Source: Nocardioides currus
GTDB lineage: Bacteria; Actinomycetota; Actinomycetes; Propionibacteriales; Nocardioidaceae
DNA length: 64,000 bases
Reading direction: 5' to 3'
NCBI RefSeq assembly: GCF_003057875.1
Contig: NZ_PYXZ01000007.1
Location: 131,999-195,998, forward strand
Part shown: positions 1-7,145 of the stretch, one piece after another
Position numbering within the stretch: the first letter of the stretch is position 1
Layout of the letters: the number at the start of each line of letters is the position of its first letter
Program-made: the position numbers and the translations under genes
The notes under the pieces: generated by a model
The model's database searches: none
What the model was told of the DNA's origin: nothing
Seen by the model: the letters and a program-made list of their open reading frames with translations, nothing else

Positions 1-1170
1 TCGCCGCCCTGGGGCGGGCACGAGGGCTTCGACCCCGACACGGCGCTGCCGCTGTGGCTGCAGGAGGCGGGCTACCGCACCGGCTTCATCGGCAAGTACA
101 TGCACGGCTACGACCAGGACGACGGCATCGAGCCCGGCTGGGACGAGTGGAAGCCGATCGTCGGCACGCTCTCCGACTACCGCTCGTTCCTGCAGTACGA
201 CAACGGCCAGCTGGTGCAGTTCACCGAGAGCGACTACTACACCGACGTCGTTGCGCAGCAGTCCACCGACCTGGTGACGCAGTTCAGCAGCACCGGCCAG
301 CCGTTCTTCCTGTGGTCGAGCTTCATCGCGCCGCACGGCACCTGCCAGGGCAACAGCGAGACGGACTGCTCGGGTCCGCCGCCCGCGGCCGACCGCCACG
401 CCGGGCTGCTCGGCGACGTGGTGCTGCCGTCGCTGTCCGCGCCGTCGTTCAACGAGGCCGACCGCGGCGACAAGCCCCGCGACGTGCAGGAGCTGCCCGA
501 GGTCGTCCCGGCCGAGCAGCAGACGATCTACACCGCCCGGCTGCGCACGCTCGCGGCCCTCGACGAGGCCGTGGCCGGCATCGTGTCGGCGCTCGACGCC
601 GCCGGCACCCTCGACGACACGGTCATCCTGTTCACCAGCGACAACGGCTACCTCTTCGGCGAGCACCGCCTCGTCGGGAAGAACGTCCCCTACGAAGAGT
701 CGCTGCGCGTCCCGCTCGTGATGCGCGGACCCGAGATCCCGGCCGGCGAGCGCCGCAAGCAGATCGTCTCGATGACCGACCTCGCGCCGACCATCGCCGA
801 GCTCGCGAAGGCCGAGCCGATGGTCGAGATCGACGGCCGCAGCCTGCTGGGGTACGCCGTCGAGGACCGTCGCCAGCGCGACCGCGGGCTGCTCATCCAG
901 GCCGGGTCGAAGGGCAAGGACAAGGCCACCGCCTGGAAGTGGCGTGGCGTGCGGACCAAGCGCTACACCCTCGTGCGGTGGCAGCGCCCGCGGTTCGTGG
1001 AGCTCTACGACCGCACCACCGACCCCTACCAGCTGACCAACGTCGCCCTCGACCCCGACTACCGCCAGGTGCGCAGGGCGCTGGCCGACTACCTCGACGT
1101 GCTCGAGGACTGTGCCGGCCCGAAGTGCCGGACGCTGGTGCCGAAGCTGCCGGAGCCGGGCGTGCGCTGA
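1..1170 (+). CDS. Sulfatase family protein, 5' truncated
   Basis: The frame is open from the first base of the window, so the N-terminal half, including the sulfatase CxPxR formylglycine site, lies outside. The visible 389 codons begin with the sulfatase-type segment WLQEAGYRTGFIGKYMHGY. They continue to the family motif LFTSDNGYLFGEHRL (about residue 210), followed by a lysine and the PLVMRGP strand typical of the alkaline-phosphatase fold. Sulfatases hydrolyse sulfate esters, and the conserved Asp-Asn-Gly and His-Arg groups belong to the metal and sulfate pocket. The C-terminus is intact, ending PEPGVR. The substrate cannot be judged from this fragment. Family assignment is firm; whether the active-site cysteine is present cannot be seen. 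Confidence 0.9.
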   Translation, partial: SPPWGGHEGFDPDTALPLWLQEAGYRTGFIGKYMHGYDQDDGIEPGWDEWKPIVGTLSDYRSFLQYDNGQLVQFTESDYYTDVVAQQSTDLVTQFSSTGQPFFLWSSFIAPHGTCQGNSETDCSGPPPAADRHAGLLGDVVLPSLSAPSFNEADRGDKPRDVQELPEVVPAEQQTIYTARLRTLAALDEAVAGIVSALDAAGTLDDTVILFTSDNGYLFGEHRLVGKNVPYEESLRVPLVMRGPEIPAGERRKQIVSMTDLAPTIAELAKAEPMVEIDGRSLLGYAVEDRRQRDRGLLIQAGSKGKDKATAWKWRGVRTKRYTLVRWQRPRFVELYDRTTDPYQLTNVALDPDYRQVRRALADYLDVLEDCAGPKCRTLVPKLPEPGVR

Positions 1171-1195
1171 GCGGTCCGGCACGGCGCGAGGGGCG

Positions 1196-1201
1196 TAGCC
1201 T
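1196..1201 (+). promoter_or_regulatory. Leaderless-type -10 TAGCCT
   Basis: TAGCCT ends 6 nt before a GTG at 1208. This spacing recurs in front of many genes here. The GTG opens a frame that is +1 relative to the hydrophobic frame starting at 1257 (see that entry). Confidence 0.4.
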
Positions 1202-1256
1202 CGTGCCGTGACCGGACCGGGCGCCACCAGCAGTCGGGGGTCGCCCCGTCCAGGCG

Positions 1257-1454
1257 GTGCTCGCCATCGTCTGGGTCGGTCTCGGCTTCTGGGCGTTCGA
1301 GGACGGCGACACGTGGCGCGGCCTCGCCGCTGTCGGCGCCCTGGTCGGTGCGATGTACTGGTTGCCGGGGTCCGTGGTCGCCCAGGTGATGGGGAAGCCG
1401 TTCGTCAGGCGGCGGAGGGGCTCCGACCAGGTCAGCTCGCCCGGCCCGGGCTGA
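1257..1454 (+). CDS. Small hydrophobic protein, possibly frameshifted at its 5' end
   Basis: From GTG 1257 the frame encodes 65 residues with two likely membrane segments (about residues 2-14 and 22-38) and a basic tail, KPFVRRRRG. No ribosome binding site precedes 1257. The only promoter-like signal, TAGCCT at 1196-1201, points to a GTG at 1208 in a different frame, and that frame becomes arginine-rich and non-membrane-like. The simplest reading is a real start at 1208 followed by a single-base slip in the G/C runs near 1238-1250, by mutation or sequencing error. Alternatively the gene starts at 1257. Function unknown. Confidence 0.35.
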   Translation: MLAIVWVGLGFWAFEDGDTWRGLAAVGALVGAMYWLPGSVVAQVMGKPFVRRRRGSDQVSSPGPG

Positions 1455-1466
1455 GCGCCGGACCCG

Positions 1467-1628
1467 TCAGCCGCATCCGGTCGTGCCTGTCCCCGCGCCG
1501 TCGGTGTCGATGCCCCACTCGCACAGCCACCCGTCGTGACCGCCGGTGGCCTCGAGGAGCATCAGCACGACGAGCAGCGAGATCAGCGCGATCACCCCGA
1601 CCACGGCCCGCGTCGCCACCGTCCTCAT
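1467..1628 (-). CDS. Small single-span membrane or secreted peptide
   Basis: The 53-residue product MRTVATRAVVGVIALISLLVVL... has a basic N-terminus and a hydrophobic segment at about residues 7-24. A short external part with two cysteines (WLCEW and the C-terminal TTGCG) follows. A leaderless-type -10 (TACCCT, 1640-1635) lies 6 nt upstream of the ATG and decides this start over longer in-frame options that lack hydrophobic sense. It resembles a signal-anchored small protein. I do not recognise a family. Confidence 0.5.
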   Translation of the reverse strand: MRTVATRAVVGVIALISLLVVLMLLEATGGHDGWLCEWGIDTDGAGTGTTGCG

Positions 1629-1634
1629 GACGTG

Positions 1635-1640
1635 AGGGTA
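1635..1640 (-). promoter_or_regulatory. Leaderless-type -10 TACCCT
   Basis: On the minus strand TACCCT lies 6 nt before the ATG at 1628. It supports transcription starting at or beside the start codon of the 53-residue peptide gene. Confidence 0.5.
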
Positions 1641-1821
1641 CGGCGCCATCGACCGCGACGTCATCACCCGATCGAGGGCTGACGAGCCGACGCGGCGCGA
1701 CGTCGTCACCAATCCGGACGGACCGCCGACCCCGAACTGTTGATGGGCAACAGCCGGGCAACCGCCAGGCGACACGCTGGGTGGCAGCCCGGTCCGTCGC
1801 AGTCGACAGGGGGATGGACCA

Positions 1822-2580
1822 GTGCGCATGTCAGCGCGTGCCACCCCTGCGCGGTCCGGGACGGAGGTCGCTGTGGACGGGACGGACCATGCCTCATCGC
1901 CGCCCAGCGACGGCGACCGGCAAGGGGCGAGGGTCGTGATCGTGGACGATCACGCACTGTTCGCAGAGACCATGCAGCTCGCACTGCTTCGCCATGGCTA
2001 CGACGCGCTCGTCCAGTCGCTGCCCGAGGACGGCTCGATGGCCACGCTCCGGGCCACCGTCCTGGGCAGCCGGGCCCACACCGTGCTGCTCGACCTCGAC
2101 CTCGGTCCGTTCGGCGACGGCATCGACCTCGTCGCTCCCCTGGCCCAGTCCGGAGCAAACGTCGTGGTGGTGACCGCCTCCGGCGACCAAGGTCGCTGGG
2201 GAGCGTGCGCGCGCTTGGGGGCGAGGAAGGTCGTGTCGAAGAAGCAGCCGCTGCGACAGATCCTGAGCATCGTGCGGAGGCTCGAACAGGGTCTGTCGGT
2301 GATGAACAGCGGGGAGCTCGAACGCCTGCTCGGCGCAGGGCGCCACGCGCGGCTGTCCACCGACGACGCGCGGCGCCGCCTCGACCTGCTGAGCCCGCGG
2401 GAGAGGCAGGTCCTCGGCGCACTGATCGAGGGACGCCACGTCCACGAGATCGCGCGCAACGACGTCGTCTCCGAGGCGACCGTGCGGGGGCAGGTGAAGG
2501 CGATCCGCGAGAAGCTCGAGGTCACGTCCCAGCTGGAGGCGGTCGGCCTGGCCAACAGCGTCGGCTGGCGCTCGTCGTGA
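1822..2580 (+). CDS. Orphan response regulator, receiver plus LuxR-type HTH
   Basis: The 252-residue protein has a receiver domain at about 37-155 with the acidic pair D42-D43, a phospho-acceptor in LLDLDLG (D91 by alignment), a switch Thr in VVTASG and a conserved Lys in SKKQP. A LuxR/NarL helix-turn-helix follows at about 188-245 (LSPRERQVLGALIEG ... EATVRGQVKAIREKL). It is therefore a phosphorylation-competent transcription factor. A purine-rich site AGGGGGA (1808-1814) lies 7 nt before GTG 1822; ATG 1828 is an alternative start. The first 35 residues are low-complexity and not part of the domain. No histidine kinase is adjacent, so its partner must be encoded elsewhere. Confidence 0.9.
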   Translation: MRMSARATPARSGTEVAVDGTDHASSPPSDGDRQGARVVIVDDHALFAETMQLALLRHGYDALVQSLPEDGSMATLRATVLGSRAHTVLLDLDLGPFGDGIDLVAPLAQSGANVVVVTASGDQGRWGACARLGARKVVSKKQPLRQILSIVRRLEQGLSVMNSGELERLLGAGRHARLSTDDARRRLDLLSPRERQVLGALIEGRHVHEIARNDVVSEATVRGQVKAIREKLEVTSQLEAVGLANSVGWRSS

Positions 2581-2595
2581 ACCGCTGCGGCGGCC

Positions 2596-2770
2596 TCAGC
2601 GGAGTGTCATCAGCTCGTCGAGGACCAAGGTGGCCGCGCTCGACGACGTCCGGGAGGTCCTCCGCGAGCTCCGCGAGGCACGAGGACCCGCAGACGTAGG
2701 CGCGCTGGATCCCGTCCAGCAACGGAGCGAGCTCCGCAGCGGTCGGAGGTGCCGCGGGAGGGTCGTCCAC
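2596..2770 (-). pseudogene. Possible small degraded gene remnant
   Basis: In the 407-base stretch between 2581 and 2987 only one segment looks protein-like. On the minus strand from GTG 2770 the frame has G/C-rich third positions and reads PTAAELAPLLDGIQRAYVC and LAELAEDLPDVVER. After about 2650 its coding character moves to the neighbouring frame, which ends naturally as VLDELMTLR-stop. This is what a small gene with one frameshift would look like. It could also be chance in very G+C-rich DNA. The rest of the gap holds the ArsR promoter at its right end and nothing else I can support. Confidence 0.25.
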
Positions 2771-2950
2771 CGTGTGGCGTGTGTGGGCGACGGTCGCGCC
2801 GGACCGGTGCAGCTGGTCGCCGTACGGCGACGCCTGTGGACGAGGATCCTCGACCTGATCGGCGCATGGACGGACGCGAGGCGGCCAGCGAGGTTGCTCG
2901 ACCCGGACCTTTGCGCTCTCTGAGCCACCCCCTACCTCTGAGCCACCGCG

Positions 2951-2980
2951 TTGACAGGCAAGTCGATGCTTGCCTATTGT
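2951..2980 (+). promoter_or_regulatory. Sigma70-type promoter with embedded ArsR-type operator
   Basis: A perfect -35 TTGACA (2951-2956) and a -10 TATTGT (2975-2980) are separated by 18 nt, and the GTG start follows at 2988. The spacer carries the inverted repeat AGGCAAG-tcgatg-CTTGCCT (2956-2975). The operator thus fills the whole interval between the two hexamers, an arrangement expected for autorepression by the ArsR product downstream. Confidence 0.75.
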
Positions 2981-2987
2981 CGACGCC

Positions 2988-3269
2988 GTGGCCGACATCT
3001 ACAAGGCGCTGGCAGACGGGACCCGCCGGGCCCTGCTCGACGAGCTCGTCGAGCGCGACGAGCAGACGCTCTTCGAGCTGTGCTCGCGCCTGGCGCTCAA
3101 GCACGACCTCACTCTCACGCGCCAGGCCGTGTCGCAGCACCTCGACATCCTCGAGGCGGCCGGCCTGGTCGAGGCCGAGCGCCGAGGGCGCTACAAGTTC
3201 CACACCATCGACACCCGTCCGCTCGCGGAGATCGCCGAGCGGTGGCCCACCCGGAAGGCAGACGCATGA
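2988..3269 (+). CDS. ArsR-family winged-helix repressor
   Basis: The 93-residue protein has the ArsR/SmtB layout: DIYKALADGTRRALLDELVER, then LALKHDLTLTRQAVSQHLDILEAAGLVE (recognition helix), then a wing YKFHTIDTRP. No metal-binding cysteine pair of the ArsR ELCVCD type is present (the region reads FELCSRL). It therefore belongs to the broad non-metal subgroup often paired with glyoxalase or SRPBCC genes. GTG 2988 is chosen because it sits 7 nt after the -10 hexamer; the upstream TTG would overlap the operator. It overlaps the next gene by ATGA, so the two are co-transcribed and presumably autoregulated. Confidence 0.9.
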   Translation: MADIYKALADGTRRALLDELVERDEQTLFELCSRLALKHDLTLTRQAVSQHLDILEAAGLVEAERRGRYKFHTIDTRPLAEIAERWPTRKADA

Positions 3270-3655
3270 AGCTACACACCGTCAGCATCTTTGTCGACGA
3301 CCAGCAGCAGGCCCTCGACTTCTACACCGGTCCGCTCGGTTTCGAGGTCACCGCGGACGTTCCCCTCGGGGAGCACCGCTGGCTCACGGTCAGGCTGGGC
3401 AGCGCCGTCGAGGCGACCGAGGTCTCGCTCGAGCCCAAGAGCCACCCCGCCGTGGCGCCCTTCACCGAGGCGCTCGCCGCAGACGGCATCCCCTACTGCG
3501 CGCTCAGCGTCGACGACGTCCATGCCGAGCATGAGCGCCTCACCGGGCTGGGGGTCACCTTCACGCAGCCCCCGACCGAGATGGGTCCGGTCATCGTCGC
3601 CGTCCTCGATGACACCTGCGGAAATCTCCTGCAGCTCGCGCAGTTCACGAGCTGA
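3266..3655 (+). CDS. VOC (glyoxalase/bleomycin-resistance) family protein
   Basis: The 129-residue protein matches a single VOC module pair: MKLHTVSIFVDDQQQALDFY at the start and GPVIVAVLDDTCGNLLQLAQ at the end. VOC proteins are small metalloenzymes or binding proteins (glyoxalase I, dioxygenases, antibiotic-sequestering proteins). The usual metal ligands are only partly obvious here: H4 in the first strand and a Cys-Gly-Asn in place of the common D-P-(D/E)-G-N near the end. The start ATG overlaps the ArsR stop codon (ATGA), so it is the effector gene of that regulator. Specific substrate unknown. Confidence 0.85.
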   Translation: MKLHTVSIFVDDQQQALDFYTGPLGFEVTADVPLGEHRWLTVRLGSAVEATEVSLEPKSHPAVAPFTEALAADGIPYCALSVDDVHAEHERLTGLGVTFTQPPTEMGPVIVAVLDDTCGNLLQLAQFTS

Positions 3656-3722
3656 CCGATCGTCGGCGTCGCGGCGGGCGATGCCCCGGAATGAAGACAC
3701 CCCGGAGTCCGTTCGGCTGAGC

Positions 3723-4415
3723 ATGACAACTATCGGACTCATCGGCAGTGGAAACATCGGCAGCACCGTTGCTCGCCTCGCCCTCGCTGGCGGACACGAC
3801 GTGGTTCTCAGCAACAGCAGAGGCCCCGAGACCTTGGCCGAGCTGGTCGCTGACCTCGGTCCCGGCGCCCGAGCGGCCACCGCTGCTGAAGCCGCCGAGG
3901 CCGGCGACATCGTCGTCGTCACCGTGCCGCTGAAGGCCTACCGCGACGTACCCGTCGAACCGCTCCGCGGCAAGGTCGTCATCGACACCAACAACTACTA
4001 CCCCGACCGCGATGGCCACATCGCTGAGCTCGACGACGAGACCACCACTACCTCCGAGCTCCTACAGGCCCACCTCCCGGAGTCGCACGTCGTGAAGGCC
4101 TTCAACAACATCTTCTTCGCTCACCTCGGCGCCCTCCACCGGTCCCGAGGTGGCGCCGAACGCTCCGCCCTCCCGATCGCCGGAGACGACGCCCTCGCCA
4201 AGGACACCGTCACCCAGTTCCTCGACTCCGTCGGCTACGACGCCTACGACGTCGGACCCCTCGCCGAAGGATGGCGCTACCAGCGGGACACGGCCGCCTA
4301 CGTCCACCCCTACGTCGATCCCGACGCCGAGGACTTCGCCACCGCGAGCCGTCCAGCACCCGCTGCCGACCTCGAGAAGGCGCTGGAGGGTGCAGTTCGC
4401 TACCGCGACATGTGA
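3723..4415 (+). CDS. NADPH-dependent F420 reductase-like / NAD(P)-binding oxidoreductase
   Basis: The 230-residue protein starts with a Rossmann motif GLIGSGNIGSTVARLA and continues with SNSRGPETL, giving the NADP-specifying Ser/Arg typical of the F420-dependent NADP reductase (Fno) family. Later segments VVVTVPLKA and KAFNNIFF also fit that family. Fno-type enzymes move hydride between F420H2 and NADP. Many relatives are uncharacterised dehydrogenases, so the cofactor is inference. Wobble positions contain more A and T (aca, act, gga, aga) than neighbouring genes, which hints at a different ancestry. It lies 67 bp after the VOC gene and may share its promoter. Confidence 0.8.
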   Translation: MTTIGLIGSGNIGSTVARLALAGGHDVVLSNSRGPETLAELVADLGPGARAATAAEAAEAGDIVVVTVPLKAYRDVPVEPLRGKVVIDTNNYYPDRDGHIAELDDETTTTSELLQAHLPESHVVKAFNNIFFAHLGALHRSRGGAERSALPIAGDDALAKDTVTQFLDSVGYDAYDVGPLAEGWRYQRDTAAYVHPYVDPDAEDFATASRPAPAADLEKALEGAVRYRDM

Positions 4416-4492
4416 GCGGTGCCGAGCGCCAGGCGCGTTTCTTCGTGGGGGGTGTGCTGAAGCCATGCACATCGCGGCAGATGGGTGCGTTC

Positions 4493-4498
4493 TACTCT
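4493..4498 (+). promoter_or_regulatory. Leaderless-type -10 TACTCT
   Basis: TACTCT lies 5 nt before ATG 4504 of the Imm26-type gene. Confidence 0.5.
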
Positions 4499-4503
4499 GA
4501 CGC

Positions 4504-4995
4504 ATGCCTAGCCCGCAGACGAACCTCAAGGTCCTGAGACGCTCGAACAGACGGCCCGAGCAGGGCGACATCTTCGCCATGGGACTGTCAGACGGCACCT
4601 TCCTCTTCGGGCGGGTCGTGGGCGCAGACCTGGAACCGCCATTGGCGCCCACGCCCTCTGCGTTCCTCATCTACGTCTATCGGGACCGCGCGCGGACGAA
4701 GACGACCGTGCCAGACGACCTGGGACCTGACCGGCTGCTGCTCCCGCCCTTGTTCATCAACCGGATGCCGTGGACCAAGGGCTACTTCGAGACCCTCCAT
4801 CACCAAGCACTGGACCCAGCCGCGTTGCTTGTGCAGCACTGCTTCTGGGATGCGGCGCGAGCGCGCTTCGTCGATGAGCGGCAGCAGCCACTGGCACGTG
4901 AGACGCAGCCCAGTGGTGACTGGGCGCTGTGCAGTTACCGCTGGCTCGACGACCGGATCAGCGACGCGCTGGGCATTGCGCGGGCTCCTGAGTAG
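4504..4995 (+). CDS. Imm26-like immunity protein, orphan
   Basis: The 163-residue protein carries the Imm26 signature near its N-terminus: a basic lead, then QGDIFAMGLSDGTFLFGRVV, and later FLIYVYRD. Imm26 proteins are known or predicted immunity partners of polymorphic-toxin nucleases. No toxin, Rhs/WXG/LXG protein or secretion gene is visible on either side, so this looks like a stand-alone immunity gene, the kind kept to resist neighbours' toxins. It has its own leaderless-type promoter. Family assignment rests on motif resemblance only. Confidence 0.65.
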   Translation: MPSPQTNLKVLRRSNRRPEQGDIFAMGLSDGTFLFGRVVGADLEPPLAPTPSAFLIYVYRDRARTKTTVPDDLGPDRLLLPPLFINRMPWTKGYFETLHHQALDPAALLVQHCFWDAARARFVDERQQPLARETQPSGDWALCSYRWLDDRISDALGIARAPE

Positions 4996-5083
4996 TAACG
5001 CTGCCGGGAGCGAACGCACGCTCGTCTCGACATCAGAGGACGTTCGGCCGGATCAGGCAACGTCGCGCGGCGGAACGGCTGGG

Positions 5084-5692
5084 TCACTGTGGGCGGCGCA
5101 TGTCGAACCGGTTGTTGCTGTCGATGCCGAAGTAGGCCGTCGGCCCGCCCGCCCGCAGGATCGGCTGCGCCCGGACTGTGTCGTAGACGCCGTCGACCAG
5201 CAGGTCCTCGTCGATGTGTACGCCGACCACCTCGCCGACGGTGAACCATGAGCCGCTGGCCTCGCCCGTCGCGGTGCGCAATTCGATGATCTGGGTGACT
5301 CGGCACTCGAAGGTGACCGGTGCCGCGGCGACTCGAGGCGCCTTGACCTCGAGCGATGCTGCGGCCTCGAGTCCCGCCGCCTCGAACTCGTCGACGTCCT
5401 CGGTGGTGGAGGTCGCGTTCATCTGCTCGGCCAGCGGACGGTTGGCGAGGTTCCAGGTGAACTCGCGCGTGGCCTCCGCGTTGGCCACTGTCCCCTTCCA
5501 GCCGTTGCTGGAGAAGCCCACCAGCGGCGGGGTGTAGTTGAGCGCGTTGAAGAAGCTGTATGGCGCGAGGTTGCGTCGTCCCTGCGCGTCCAGCGTCGCG
5601 ATCCAGCCGATCGGGCGCGGCGCAACGATGGAGTTGAACGGGTCGTGCGGAAGCCGGTGACCCTCCGCGGGGCGGTAGAAGTGTTCGCTCAC
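5084..5692 (-). CDS. Flavin reductase family protein (FMN-binding split barrel)
   Basis: The 202-residue protein has the flavin-reductase-like split-barrel pattern: SIVAPRPIGWIATLDAQGRRNLAPYSFFNAL, then PPLVGFSSNG, EFTWNLANRPLAEQMN and later FECRVTQIIEL. The N-terminal PRPIGW version marks the larger, often FMN-containing subgroup rather than the short HpaC-type reductases. It starts at GTG 5692 (MSEHFYRPAEGHRL). It runs in the same direction as the flavin reductase just upstream (5764-6336) with a 71-bp gap, so both may serve the same redox chemistry. The partner monooxygenase is not in the window. Confidence 0.85.
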   Translation of the reverse strand: MSEHFYRPAEGHRLPHDPFNSIVAPRPIGWIATLDAQGRRNLAPYSFFNALNYTPPLVGFSSNGWKGTVANAEATREFTWNLANRPLAEQMNATSTTEDVDEFEAAGLEAAASLEVKAPRVAAAPVTFECRVTQIIELRTATGEASGSWFTVGEVVGVHIDEDLLVDGVYDTVRAQPILRAGGPTAYFGIDSNNRFDMRRPQ

Positions 5693-5763
5693 CTGAGCAT
5701 GACATCAGAGAGCGCTCACGTCGGCGGATCCAGGTGTCCGGACGAGCCCGCGTGAGAACGCTG

Positions 5764-6336
5764 TCAGCTGCGGTAGGCGCCGCGGTAGTAGAGCAGCGGC
5801 TCGTCGACGTCCCCGGCGGCGAGCCCGACGACCGCGCCGATCACGAGGTAGTGGTCGCCGGCCTCGTGGATCGAGTGGACGGTGCAGTCGACGTGCCCGA
5901 CGGTGCCGGCCAGGAGGGGCGAACCGGTCGCCGGGGTGGGCGTCCAGTCGACGCCGGCGAACTTGTCGTCGCTGGCGGAGGCGAAGACGTCGGACAGCTC
6001 ACGCTGGCCGGCGCCGAGGAAGTTGACGCAGAAGGTGCCGGAGCGCTGGATGGAGGCGAAGGCGCGCGACTGACGCGTCGGCAGGAAGGCGACCAGCGGC
6101 GGGTCGAGGGACACGCTGGTGAACGACTGGCAGGTCAGACCGGTGGCCCGTCCGTCCAGCACCGTCGTGACGACGGTGACGCCCGATGCGTAGCGCCCTA
6201 GCACGTCGCGGAACATCCGGGCGCGCACCTCGGCCAGCTCGCCGTCGACCTCGATCGTCTCGCCGGGTCGCCACTCGAAGTCGTGCCGGGCGCTGCCCGG
6301 GAACGACTCGACAGGCTCCTTCGGCAGCTCGCTCAC
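5764..6336 (-). CDS. Flavin:NAD(P)H reductase, HsaB/HpaC-like
   Basis: The 190-residue protein shows FRDVLGRYASGVTVVTT, GLTCQSFTSVSLDPPLVAF, RSGTFCVNFLGAGQRELS, DKFAGVDW and LLYYRGAYR. From memory these follow mycobacterial HsaB closely. HsaB is the reductase of the two-component monooxygenase of cholesterol ring degradation. HpaC-type reductases deliver FMNH2 or FADH2 to a separate oxygenase, and none is encoded nearby. The first 35 residues are an extra acidic extension. With KstR and Mce-associated genes in the same window a steroid role is attractive but not proven, because the family is broad. Confidence 0.85.
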   Translation of the reverse strand: MSELPKEPVESFPGSARHDFEWRPGETIEVDGELAEVRARMFRDVLGRYASGVTVVTTVLDGRATGLTCQSFTSVSLDPPLVAFLPTRQSRAFASIQRSGTFCVNFLGAGQRELSDVFASASDDKFAGVDWTPTPATGSPLLAGTVGHVDCTVHSIHEAGDHYLVIGAVVGLAAGDVDEPLLYYRGAYRS

Positions 6337-6401
6337 CCCGACAGTGTCGCCGATGGTCCGCCGCGACCGAACGGGTGACCCCCGCGAGCCCCGGTGTGCG
6401 C

Positions 6402-6407
6402 CACACT
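6402..6407 (+). promoter_or_regulatory. Leaderless-type -10 CACACT
   Basis: CACACT lies 6 nt before ATG 6414. The same hexamer and spacing occur at the DNA ligase gene (28937-28942). Confidence 0.4.
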
Positions 6408-6413
6408 GCGCAC

Positions 6414-7145
6414 ATGACCTTTCCTGACGGCTGGACCCGCGGCTCGCACACGCACGACGGCGTCAGCCATGCGACGTACAGGAAGGGCAGCGGTCCCGGC
6501 GTGATCGTCATCCACGAGATCCCCGGCATCACGCCCGAGGTCGCGACCTTCGCGCAGGAGGTCGTCGACGCCGGCTACACCGTGGTCATGCCGAGCCTCT
6601 TCGGCACGGACGGCGCGGACATGACCGCGCTCTCGACCGCCAACGCCCTGAGGCAGGTGTGCGTGAGCCGCGAGTTCACCAAGCTGCGCACCGGCGAGAC
6701 GACGCCGGTCGCGGTCTGGCTGCGCTCGCTGGCGCGCGACCTGCACGCGGAGCTCGGCGGACCGGGCGTGGGCGCGCTGGGGATGTGCTTCACCGGCGGC
6801 TTCGCGCTCGCGATGATGGTCGACGAGTCCGTCACCGCGCCGGTGCTCTGCCAGCCGAGCACGCCGTTCGCCGTCGGCAGCAAGCGCGCCGCCGACGTCA
6901 ACCTCTCCCCCGGCGACCTCGACATCGTCAAGGGCCGCTGCCAGGGCGGGCAGCAGGTCCTCGGCCTGCGCTACCGCAAGGACCCGGCCGTGGGCACCCG
7001 CTTCGACACCCTCACCCGCGAGCTCGGCGACGCCTTCATCCGGGTCGAGTTCGAGGGCAAGGGGCACTCCACCGTCACCGCGCACCGCCAGCAGGCAGGC
7101 GTCGACGCGGTCCTGGGCTTCTTCGCCGACCACCTGCGCACATGA
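6414..7145 (+). CDS. Dienelactone hydrolase family protein
   Basis: The 243-residue alpha/beta hydrolase has the dienelactone-hydrolase nucleophile elbow GMCFTGGFAL, where Cys replaces the usual Ser, and a late His in GKGHSTV. The oxyanion region VIVIHEIPGI also fits. Family members hydrolyse dienelactones in chlorocatechol pathways, but most homologues of this type act on unknown small esters. ATG 6414 is 6 nt after a CACACT hexamer. It overlaps the downstream kinase gene by ATGA, indicating one transcript. Confidence 0.85.
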   Translation: MTFPDGWTRGSHTHDGVSHATYRKGSGPGVIVIHEIPGITPEVATFAQEVVDAGYTVVMPSLFGTDGADMTALSTANALRQVCVSREFTKLRTGETTPVAVWLRSLARDLHAELGGPGVGALGMCFTGGFALAMMVDESVTAPVLCQPSTPFAVGSKRAADVNLSPGDLDIVKGRCQGGQQVLGLRYRKDPAVGTRFDTLTRELGDAFIRVEFEGKGHSTVTAHRQQAGVDAVLGFFADHLRT

